Shown here in pieces: positions 1 through 6,287 of a stretch of DNA of 31,841 bases. Position 1 is the first letter of the stretch; each line of letters opens with the position of its first letter. The translations under genes and the position numbers were made by a program. The stretch comes from JBOFGK01 sp051649085 (GTDB lineage: Bacteria > Bacillota_I > Bacilli_A > UBA3375): contig JBOFGK010000031.1 of the NCBI GenBank assembly GCA_051649085.1, forward strand, positions 1 to 31,841, read 5' to 3'. Under the pieces are notes generated by a model, which did not search any database, was not told the DNA's origin, and was given only the letters and a program-made list of their open reading frames with translations.

Positions 1-1428
1 GTTCCAACAAAAACGGGTTATACATTTAATGGTTGGAATACAGCAGTAGATGGTAAAGGTAAAACATGGAACTTTGCAACTGATAAAATGCCAGCGAAAA
101 ACATTACACTATATGCACAGTGGTCAATAAATAAATATAAAGTAATGTTTAATATTAATGATGGAACACAAATTAAAGCAGAGGAAGTAGAAATAGAATA
201 TGGTTCGAAAATTCCAATGCCAAAAATTCCTCAAAGAGAAAACTATGATTTTGTTGGATGGAATTTGAAAGCAGATGGAACGGGTACTACATGGAATTTT
301 TCAACTGATTTGATGCCGGCAAATAATATTATATTATATGCACTTTGGGATAATAGTACTTTCGATGTTCATTTCAATACAAATGGTGGATTAGGTAGAA
401 TAGAAGGTCAAAAAGTTAAACATGGAAGTAAAATTTCGGAACCAATAACTCCAGACCGTAAAGGTTATACCTTTGTAAATTGGAACACGAAGGCAGATGG
501 TAGTGGTAAAGTGTTTGATTTTGCAACGGATGTTATGCAAACTACTGATTTAACACTGTATGCGATATGGTTGCCTATAAAATATCAAGTAGTATTTGAA
601 GCAAATTCAGGTACAGGAATTGTGCCAGAAATGCAAGAGGTTAGTTTTGAAGGATTAATTAAAAATCCAGAAAGTAAACTTGAAAAAGAAGGGTACTCAC
701 TTATTGGGTGGAATACAAGTTCTGATGGTACAGGGACAACATGGGATTTCGAAAATAGTAAAATGCCATCAACTAATATTACACTATATGCAATGTGGTC
801 GATTAATTCATATAAGCTTATCCATTATGTTGATGGTGAAATTTATGATTTACAGATTATAAAATATGGTGAAAAAGCAAAAAAACCAAAAGAACCAGTA
901 AAAATTGGACATACGTTTACAGGTTGGATTCTTAAAACTGTTCGAAGTAGTTGGACACATGAAAATGAAACAATGCCTGCTAATGATCTTAATTTACATG
1001 CATCGTTTACAGTTAATTCATACACAGTAACATTTGATGTAGATGGTGAACTAACAAACATAATTACTGATTATAATTCATTGATTTCTGAACCTAAAGC
1101 GCCTGAGAAAAAAGGTTATAAATTTGAAGGGTGGTTCCAAGAAAATGGAGCGAAGTGGAATTTTGCATTAGATAAAACACCTGCAAATAACATTAAATTA
1201 ATCGCGAAATTTTCAGAAGTTACTTCATCGGAAGTTGATCCATCCGATGACTCAAGTAACAACAATAATAATAATAATAACACTGTTGAACCGGTAAATC
1301 CTGAAAAAGATGATGAATTTAGTAAAATTCTTGAAACAGGAACGATGCAAAAAAGTATTCTATTAGTATTGATTATTACTTTGATACTTTTAATTAGTTT
1401 GGTTATTCGTCGAAAGAAAATATTATAA
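1..1428 (+). CDS. InlB B-repeat (Listeria-Bacteroides repeat) surface protein, 5'-truncated
   Basis: The reading frame is open from base 1, so the true start lies upstream of the window. The visible protein is a partial repeat followed by five full repeats of about 70 residues. Each has a GYTFxGWNT-like core and ends in LYAxW, the signature of the Listeria-Bacteroides / InlB B repeat family. The last two repeats are degenerate, ending LHASF and LIAKF. A Ser/Asp-rich linker with eight consecutive Asn codons follows, then the sequence ILETGT, a hydrophobic helix and a terminal RRKK cluster. That is the layout of a sortase substrate, but the motif departs from LPxTG, so the protein may be sortase-anchored or simply tail-anchored. 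Such repeat proteins are usually displayed on the cell surface and often act in adhesion; the ligand cannot be inferred. A terminator follows about 115 bases downstream. Confidence 0.85.
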   Translation, partial: VPTKTGYTFNGWNTAVDGKGKTWNFATDKMPAKNITLYAQWSINKYKVMFNINDGTQIKAEEVEIEYGSKIPMPKIPQRENYDFVGWNLKADGTGTTWNFSTDLMPANNIILYALWDNSTFDVHFNTNGGLGRIEGQKVKHGSKISEPITPDRKGYTFVNWNTKADGSGKVFDFATDVMQTTDLTLYAIWLPIKYQVVFEANSGTGIVPEMQEVSFEGLIKNPESKLEKEGYSLIGWNTSSDGTGTTWDFENSKMPSTNITLYAMWSINSYKLIHYVDGEIYDLQIIKYGEKAKKPKEPVKIGHTFTGWILKTVRSSWTHENETMPANDLNLHASFTVNSYTVTFDVDGELTNIITDYNSLISEPKAPEKKGYKFEGWFQENGAKWNFALDKTPANNIKLIAKFSEVTSSEVDPSDDSSNNNNNNNNTVEPVNPEKDDEFSKILETGTMQKSILLVLIITLILLISLVIRRKKIL

Positions 1429-1795
1429 TTAAAATGTATGTTGAAATTAGTGAACGTATACGTAGAACTGTTTTATGATCGTTTTAAGAATAGACAAGTC
1501 AGTCAACAATTAACAGTTTGATTGGTTCCTGTTTCAAATAAACAAAAATCCAATGTTATTTAGCATTGGATTTTCTTTATAAAAAATGTATAAATAATTT
1601 GACTAATTGCATTTATTTTTATATTCTTCTTTATATTTAAGTGAGACGTGTGCATTATCTACTGTTCTTATAATTAGTTGGAGTCTATATGGCTCATTAC
1701 TATCAAAGAGTACTTTGTTTTACTAGATTCAAAATCAAAGGTCAAATTATTAATTTCTAATAGGAGAGCAATTATTCTTTTTGGTTCATTTTCAT
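1429..1795. other. Intergenic stretch between convergent genes
   Basis: This gap of 367 bases holds the terminator at 1545-1578 and the minus-strand gene remnant at 1603-1800. A 27-codon plus-strand frame (1438-1521, MLKLVNVYVELF...) reads like a protein fragment but has no Shine-Dalgarno site. I regard it as a possible relic rather than a gene. Nothing else was recognised. Confidence 0.5.
1545..1578 (+). terminator. Intrinsic terminator, probably bidirectional
   Basis: Arms AAAATCCAATG (1545-1555) and CATTGGATTTT (1564-1574) form a perfect 11-bp stem around an 8-base loop, followed by TTTTCTTT. A-rich sequence before the stem supplies a T tract on the minus strand. The hairpin can therefore stop both the repeat-protein gene and the converging SDR transcript. 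Confidence 0.85.
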
Positions 1796-1800
1796 TTAAA
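1603..1800 (-). pseudogene. Frameshifted remnant of an unidentified gene
   Basis: Reading the minus strand downstream of the SDR stop, one frame gives NEPKRIIALLLEINNLTFDF and continues to about 1710. The adjacent frame then continues as KVLFDSNEPYRLQLIIRTVD and on to a TAG at 1603-1605. Both segments have protein-like composition and join after a single indel near the A-rich run around 1720. No good start codon or Shine-Dalgarno site is visible. The simplest reading is the decayed tail of a gene of about 60 or more codons that lay downstream of the SDR gene. I do not recognise the family, and chance cannot be excluded. Confidence 0.4.
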
Positions 1801-2503
1801 TTAAACTAATTCCACCATCAACTTCTATACACGTACCAGTAATAAAACTAGCATCTTTAGAAAGTAAGAAACGAATGACTGAAATAATTTCTGAAATTTG
1901 TGCAATTCGCTTAAGTGGATAAGATTCTATGAATAGTTGTTCTAATTCTGGACTCTTTTGAAAACGACGCTCAAGCATTGGCGTAAGTGTTGCACCAGGT
2001 GCAACAGCATTAACCCTGATTTTTGGAGCATGTTCTAAAGCTAACGTTTTTGTTAAAGCAATTATTCCAGCCTTTGAACTGGAATAGCCTGCCATTTCAA
2101 CAACAGGTTTAATACCAAAAATCGATGAAATATTGACAATGGCTGGATCTGGAGCTAAAAGTAGTAACGGAATTGAACATTTGCAAATATTAAAAGTACC
2201 GATTAAATTGGTATTTACTTGACTCGCAAATAAGTCAGCAGGAAGATCGAGTGCAAGTCCTTTTTCTACAATTCCCGCACAATTAACAAGTTGATCAATT
2301 CTCGGAATTGTTATAGATTTAATGGCTTGTTCAACTTGTGTAAAATTTGAAACGTCACAGATTATGTGTTGATAATTAGGGTGATTAATAGTTGAATTGT
2401 TGCAGTCAATGCCAATTACGATTGTTGATTCGTTTAAAAAATCTTCCGCTAATGCCTGACCAATACCCGAACTTGAACCTGTTATTAATACATATTTTCG
2501 CAT
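1796..2503 (-). CDS. Short-chain dehydrogenase/reductase (SDR), classical type
   Basis: This is a 235-residue Rossmann-fold oxidoreductase of classical SDR length. The nucleotide-binding motif TGSSSGIG is at residues 8-15, NCAG at 74-77, a catalytic Ser in NISS at 124-127, and the YxxxK pair at Y140/K144. NAVAPG at 165-170 and a C-terminal VDGG complete the family pattern. The family reduces or oxidises carbonyl/hydroxyl groups with NAD(P)(H). The substrate cannot be told; Asp33 after beta-2 (GID) suggests a preference for NAD(H). The start is supported by AAAGGAG six bases upstream. It is transcribed divergently from the heat-shock operon and its 3' side faces a gene remnant. Confidence 0.9.
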   Translation of the reverse strand: MRKYVLITGSSSGIGQALAEDFLNESTIVIGIDCNNSTINHPNYQHIICDVSNFTQVEQAIKSITIPRIDQLVNCAGIVEKGLALDLPADLFASQVNTNLIGTFNICKCSIPLLLLAPDPAIVNISSIFGIKPVVEMAGYSSSKAGIIALTKTLALEHAPKIRVNAVAPGATLTPMLERRFQKSPELEQLFIESYPLKRIAQISEIISVIRFLLSKDASFITGTCIEVDGGISLI

Positions 2504-2554
2504 AATTAACTCCTTTTTTGAAAATAAACAATTTTTTGTGTTTAAGACAATTTC

Positions 2555-2563
2555 ATTATAACA
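2555..2563 (-). promoter_or_regulatory. Extended -10 promoter for the SDR gene
   Basis: On the minus strand this reads TGT-TATAAT, a perfect -10 with the upstream TGn extension, about 50 bases before the SDR start. No good -35 is visible at the expected distance. Confidence 0.55.
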
Positions 2564-2634
2564 CTTATATAAATAAAGATGGAAATAGGTTATTAAATGG
2601 TAAAAATGAACTTTTCAAATTCAATTCATTTTAC

Positions 2635-2653
2635 AAAATTTCCGCACTTACAT
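2635..2653 (+). repeat. Upstream copy of an imperfect direct repeat bracketing the heat-shock promoter
   Basis: AAAATTTCCGCACTTACAT matches AAAAGTTCCGCAGTTAGAT at 2700-2718 at 16 of 19 positions. This copy ends just before the -35 box at 2661. The two copies start 65 bases apart, about six helical turns. It is a candidate operator half-site. Confidence 0.6.
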
Positions 2654-2660
2654 AAAAATG

Positions 2661-2689
2661 TTGACAAACTTTTAAAAATATGATATCAT
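2661..2689 (+). promoter_or_regulatory. Promoter of the AbiEi-like/grpE/dnaK operon
   Basis: TTGACA at 2661-2666, a 17-base spacer and TATCAT at 2684-2689, with TGA (TGn) directly upstream of the -10. Transcription should begin near 2696. An in-frame ATG at 2680 lies inside this promoter and cannot be the translation start if this promoter is used. No CIRCE inverted repeat (TTAGCACTC-N9-GAGTGCTAA), the usual HrcA operator, is present. Confidence 0.85.
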
Positions 2690-2699
2690 ATATTTGTGG

Positions 2700-2718
2700 A
2701 AAAGTTCCGCAGTTAGAT
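2700..2718 (+). repeat. Downstream copy of the direct repeat, in the initial transcribed region
   Basis: AAAAGTTCCGCAGTTAGAT is the partner of 2635-2653 and lies a few bases after the predicted transcription start. It overlaps an inverted repeat, TGTGGAA-AAG-TTCCGCA (2695-2711), with one mismatch between the arms. A protein bound here would sit in the path of RNA polymerase. Confidence 0.6.
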
Positions 2719-2748
2719 GTAAACGAGGATTCAAAAATCAGGAGAGCT

Positions 2749-3339
2749 ATGAAATATGAAATAATTGATATTTTATCCGAAACTGGGATAGTGTTTCGAA
2801 CAAAAGAATTAAATGCACAAGGAATCAGTAACTATGTAATTAGTAAAATGATTGATGATGGAATTTTAGAAAAAGTCTATCAAGGTGTTTATTCAATCGG
2901 AGATGTTGAACGCTTGCAAATGACGGATATAAATGTAATTGTTGAACATGGAATAATCTCGCTAACCTCTGCTGCATTCTACTATAAATTACTTGACGGT
3001 GAAGAAGGTCGAATTACTCTGACACTTAATCGTGATCAAAAACCGCCGAAGTTACCGTTTGAGATTTTCTCATACTATTACACAACTTCCAAGTTTTTTG
3101 AAATTGGTTTGAAAATCATTGACCAAAACGGTCGTCAAATAAAAATATATGATCGTGAACGAACGATTTGTGATATTATTAGACATCGTACCAAGTATGA
3201 AAGTAGTATGATTAAGCAGATTTTAGAAAATTACTTAGCACAACCCGAGAAGGATGTTGATAAGCTATTTGAATATGCTAAAGAGCTTAGAATATATAGT
3301 GTAGTTTATCAATATATCGAGGTATTAGGAGGAATATAA
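2749..3339 (+). CDS. AbiEi-family winged-helix regulator (orphan type IV antitoxin-like protein)
   Basis: The chosen start gives 196 residues. ATG 2749 follows AGGAG at 2740-2744, whereas the upstream in-frame ATG at 2680 falls within the promoter. Residues 1 to about 55 form the N-terminal winged helix typical of AbiEi antitoxins: FRTKELNAQGISNYVISKMI, then GILEKVYQGVYSI. The family's conserved LTSAAFYYKLL and IKIYDRERTICDIIR blocks follow. In AbiE systems AbiEi represses its own promoter through this domain and neutralises the nucleotidyltransferase AbiEii. No AbiEii gene is in the window. The stop overlaps the grpE start by one base (TAATG), and the grpE Shine-Dalgarno AGGAGG lies inside this gene, so the two are translationally coupled. 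Position suggests a transcriptional regulator of the chaperone operon in the slot HrcA often occupies. That role is inference; the family call is fairly secure. Confidence 0.8.
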   Translation: MKYEIIDILSETGIVFRTKELNAQGISNYVISKMIDDGILEKVYQGVYSIGDVERLQMTDINVIVEHGIISLTSAAFYYKLLDGEEGRITLTLNRDQKPPKLPFEIFSYYYTTSKFFEIGLKIIDQNGRQIKIYDRERTICDIIRHRTKYESSMIKQILENYLAQPEKDVDKLFEYAKELRIYSVVYQYIEVLGGI

Positions 3340-3914
3340 TGGCTAAAAAAAGAAAAATAGAAGATGTTGTTGAAGAATTAGAACTAGAGCAAACATCGAT
3401 AAACGATGAAGAAACTAGTCCAGAAATTGAAGAATCCACTTGTGAAAAGACTGAGGATTGCGTATGTGTTGAAGATGAAAAAAACAATGCACTTGAAAAA
3501 GAAAATCAACAATTAAAAGATCAGTATGCTCGTTTACTTGCCGACTTTGACAATTTCAAGCGACGAAGTGCACAAGAAGGTTTAAATGCCAGCACTCGTG
3601 GCCGAATTGATGTATTTAAGCAATTGTTAGAAGTCATTGATAATTTTGATCGTGCACTTACGTATGATGCAGGAACAAAAGAATTCAAAGATGGAATCGG
3701 AATGGTTCATAAACAAATGATTGAACGTTTAACAAATCTTGGGTTAGAAGAAGTTGAAACGGATGGACTAATGGATCCGAATTATCATCAAGCCGTATTA
3801 GTTGATAAGGTTGATGAATTAGAAGATGATGAGATTATTGAAGTATTACAAAAAGGATATATTGTAGAAGAAATGTTAGTAAGACCTGCAATGGTAAAAG
3901 TAAATAAAAAATAA
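3339..3914 (+). CDS. grpE: GrpE, nucleotide exchange factor for DnaK
   Basis: This 191-residue protein has the GrpE plan. An acidic, low-complexity N-terminus (residues 1 to about 50) precedes a long coiled coil. The conserved core carries ARLLADFDNFKRRS, EVIDNFDRAL, a DGIGMVHKQM block and the C-terminal beta domain DPNYHQAVLVDK...GYIVEEMLVRPAMVKV. GrpE dimers release ADP from DnaK and act as a thermosensor in the cytoplasmic Hsp70 cycle. The start ATG overlaps the previous stop by one base and has AGGAGG five bases upstream. dnaK follows after 26 bases in the same operon. The length is typical. Confidence 0.97.
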   Translation: MAKKRKIEDVVEELELEQTSINDEETSPEIEESTCEKTEDCVCVEDEKNNALEKENQQLKDQYARLLADFDNFKRRSAQEGLNASTRGRIDVFKQLLEVIDNFDRALTYDAGTKEFKDGIGMVHKQMIERLTNLGLEEVETDGLMDPNYHQAVLVDKVDELEDDEIIEVLQKGYIVEEMLVRPAMVKVNKK

Positions 3915-3940
3915 AATGTAAATTAATAAAGGAGAAAAAA

Positions 3941-5767
3941 ATGAGTAAAATTATTGGAATTGATTTAGGAACAACAAATTCATGTGTATCTGTAATTGAA
4001 GGTGGAGAACCAAAAGTAATTGCAAATGCCGAAGGAAATAGAACGACGCCATCAGTTGTTGCGTTTAAAGCAGAGGAAAGAATTGTTGGGGAAGCTGCTA
4101 AAAGACAAGCAGTTACAAATCCAAACACAATTGTATCAATCAAACGTCACATGGGAGAAGATTATACAGTTGAAATTGATAATAAAAAATTAACACCACA
4201 AGAAGTTTCAGCAATTATTTTACAACACTTAAAAGGTTATGCAGAAGCTTATTTAGGAGAAACTGTTACAAAAGCTGTAATTACAGTACCAGCATATTTT
4301 TCAGATGCACAAAGACAAGCAACAAAAGATGCCGGAAGAATTGCCGGACTTGAAGTTGAGCGTATTATTAATGAACCAACAGCTGCGGCACTTGCATATG
4401 GTTTAGATAAAACAAAAGAAGAAAGTACAATTATGGTTTATGATTTAGGAGGAGGAACATTTGATGTGTCTGTTCTTGAATTAGGAAGTGGTGTTTTTGA
4501 AGTTGTTTCAACAAGTGGAGACAACAAATTAGGTGGAGATGATTTTGATCAAAAAATTATTGAACACTTAGTTGCAGAATTCAAAAAAGATAATGGAATA
4601 GATTTATCTGCAGATAAAATGGCGATGCAACGTTTAAAAGATGCTGCTGAAAAAGCGAAAAAAGATTTATCAAGTGTAACAACAACACATATTTCGTTAC
4701 CATTTATTTCACAAGGAGAAGCAGGACCTCTACACTTAGAACTTGATTTATCACGTGCTAAATTTGATGAAATGACACAAGATTTAGTTGCAAGAACATT
4801 AGGACCTGTGCGTACAGCATTAAGTGATGCTGGACTTGCAGCAAGTGAGATTGACGAAATCATCATGGTTGGAGGAAGTACAAGAATTCCTGCAGTTCAA
4901 GAAGCTGTTAAAAAGGAATTAGGAAAAGATCTACACCAAGGAGTAAACCCTGATGAAGTTGTTGCTATGGGTGCAGCAATTCAAGGTGGAGTTTTAGCCG
5001 GAGATGTTCAAGATATTGTTTTACTTGATGTAACACCTTTATCACTTGGACTTGAAACATTAGGTGGAGTATGTACAAAACTAATCGAAAGAAATACGAC
5101 TATTCCAACAAGTAAATCACAAGTTTTCTCAACTGCTGCTGATAACCAAACATCTGTTGATATTGTTGTTTTACAAGGTGAGCGTGAAATGGCAGCAGAC
5201 AACAAAAAACTTGGAAACTTCCAGTTAAGTGAAATTCCAGCAGCACCTCGTGGAGTACCACAAATCGAAGTTACATTTGATATTGATGCAAATGGGATTG
5301 TGCATGTAAAAGCAAAAGAATTAGGTACAGGAAAAGAAGCAGCGATTACAATTCAATCGTCAACAAACTTATCAGATGATGAGATTGATAAAATGGTAAA
5401 AGAAGCAGAAGCAAATGCAGAAGCTGATAAAGCGAAAAAAGAACAAGTTGAAATCTTAAATACGGCTGAACAAACTGTCTACTCAATTGATAAAACAATT
5501 GAAGATACAAAAGAGCACATTACAGAAGAAGAAAAAACACAACTTACTGCTTTAAAAGAGGAGTTATCAACTTTACTTGCAGCTGAAACTAAAGATGTTG
5601 AAGCAATTAAAGCTAAAGTAGAAGAAGTAAATAAAGCCGTAGAACCAATTGTAACAAGAATGTATCAACAAGCTGGTGCACAAGCAAATGCAGATCAACC
5701 AGCTGATGCAAATCAAACAAATTCAGCACATGATGATGTAATTGATGCTGAATTTGAGGAAAAATAA
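3941..5767 (+). CDS. dnaK: DnaK (Hsp70 chaperone)
   Basis: This 608-residue protein is a full-length Gram-positive DnaK; B. subtilis DnaK is about 611. The phosphate-binding motif IGIDLGTTNS is at residues 5-14, followed by the second phosphate loop DLGGGTFDVSVL, the adenosine motif IMVGGSTRIPAVQ and the interdomain linker region DIVLLDVTPLSLGLETLGG. The C-terminus, rich in Ala, Gln and Asp, ends DDVIDAEFEEK, the usual DnaK tail. It binds exposed hydrophobic segments in an ATP-driven cycle with DnaJ and GrpE. The start is supported by AAGGAG upstream. The gene lies 26 bases after grpE and 8 bases before the membrane J-domain gene, so one polycistronic message is likely. Confidence 0.98.
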   Translation: MSKIIGIDLGTTNSCVSVIEGGEPKVIANAEGNRTTPSVVAFKAEERIVGEAAKRQAVTNPNTIVSIKRHMGEDYTVEIDNKKLTPQEVSAIILQHLKGYAEAYLGETVTKAVITVPAYFSDAQRQATKDAGRIAGLEVERIINEPTAAALAYGLDKTKEESTIMVYDLGGGTFDVSVLELGSGVFEVVSTSGDNKLGGDDFDQKIIEHLVAEFKKDNGIDLSADKMAMQRLKDAAEKAKKDLSSVTTTHISLPFISQGEAGPLHLELDLSRAKFDEMTQDLVARTLGPVRTALSDAGLAASEIDEIIMVGGSTRIPAVQEAVKKELGKDLHQGVNPDEVVAMGAAIQGGVLAGDVQDIVLLDVTPLSLGLETLGGVCTKLIERNTTIPTSKSQVFSTAADNQTSVDIVVLQGEREMAADNKKLGNFQLSEIPAAPRGVPQIEVTFDIDANGIVHVKAKELGTGKEAAITIQSSTNLSDDEIDKMVKEAEANAEADKAKKEQVEILNTAEQTVYSIDKTIEDTKEHITEEEKTQLTALKEELSTLLAAETKDVEAIKAKVEEVNKAVEPIVTRMYQQAGAQANADQPADANQTNSAHDDVIDAEFEEK

Positions 5768-5775
5768 GGAAGTAA

Positions 5776-6204
5776 ATGGATAAAGACTACTACAGCATCT
5801 TAGGACTTGAAAAAAATGCAACAAGTGAAGAAATAAAAAAAGCATATAAAGTTTTAGTGAAAAAATATCATCCCGACATAAATAAAGAGCCAGGTGCTGA
5901 AGAAGTTTTTAAACAAATTCAAAAAGCATATGATGTGCTAGGTGATGAACAAAAAAAAGAAGAATATGATCAAATGGGTCATAATCAATATAGTGAGAAT
6001 CAACGACGTGGAAATGGTTATCAGACGTATGCTGACCCTCGAAACTGGGGAGCAGGATTCCAGCAAGTTAAAATTAAACTTAGATGGTATCACTATATCT
6101 TATTTGCATTACTTGCAGTGTTTTTACTTTTAATTGCGGTAATTTGGGTGATTGTTTACGCGATTATGACATTAATTAGACTGATTTTTGGAAGTAGTCG
6201 TTAA
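5776..6204 (+). CDS. Membrane-anchored J-domain protein (type III-like DnaJ homologue)
   Basis: This is a 142-residue protein. A complete J domain occupies residues 5-70, with the DnaK-stimulating HPD tripeptide at 32-34 and helix IV ending in EYDQMGHNQ. A short polar linker (71-100) leads to a very hydrophobic segment of about 34 residues (105-138), long enough for one long or two short membrane spans, and a short tail. There is no Gly/Phe region, zinc-finger domain or substrate-binding domain, so it is not a truncated DnaJ. J domains stimulate DnaK ATP hydrolysis; a tail-anchored one would recruit DnaK to the cytoplasmic face of the membrane. The ATG sits 8 bases after the dnaK stop, with AAGGAAG overlapping that stop. 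The membrane recruitment role is inferred from architecture. Confidence 0.85.
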   Translation: MDKDYYSILGLEKNATSEEIKKAYKVLVKKYHPDINKEPGAEEVFKQIQKAYDVLGDEQKKEEYDQMGHNQYSENQRRGNGYQTYADPRNWGAGFQQVKIKLRWYHYILFALLAVFLLLIAVIWVIVYAIMTLIRLIFGSSR

Positions 6205-6210
6205 TAACGT

Positions 6211-6248
6211 AGACTAGAATGCTATTCAAATGAATAGTATTTTAGTTT
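6211..6248 (+). promoter_or_regulatory. Intercistronic hairpin between the J-domain gene and dnaJ
   Basis: Bases 6211-6227 pair with 6232-6248 (core CTAGAATGCTATTC / GAATAGTATTTTAG) in a stem of up to 17 bp with three G-U pairs and an AAAT loop. The following T tract is short, so it looks more like an attenuator or RNA-processing/stabilising element than a full terminator. It would adjust dnaJ level relative to dnaK. Confidence 0.55.
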
Positions 6249-6287
6249 GAGAATAGTAAAAAAAAACATTATAAATAAAGGAGGCTG

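Noticed and set aside
1438..1521. 27-codon plus-strand frame after the repeat-protein gene
   Set aside because: Protein-like composition, but no ribosome site, very short and no recognisable family; noted only as a possible relic.
2680..2748. N-terminal extension of the AbiEi-like protein from ATG 2680
   Set aside because: The ATG lies inside the promoter, upstream of the predicted transcript start, and has no Shine-Dalgarno; ATG 2749 has AGGAG.
4549..5205. Minus-strand open frames within dnaK and other conserved genes
   Set aside because: They mirror strongly conserved genes on the opposite strand, have no ribosome sites and show no domain-like features.
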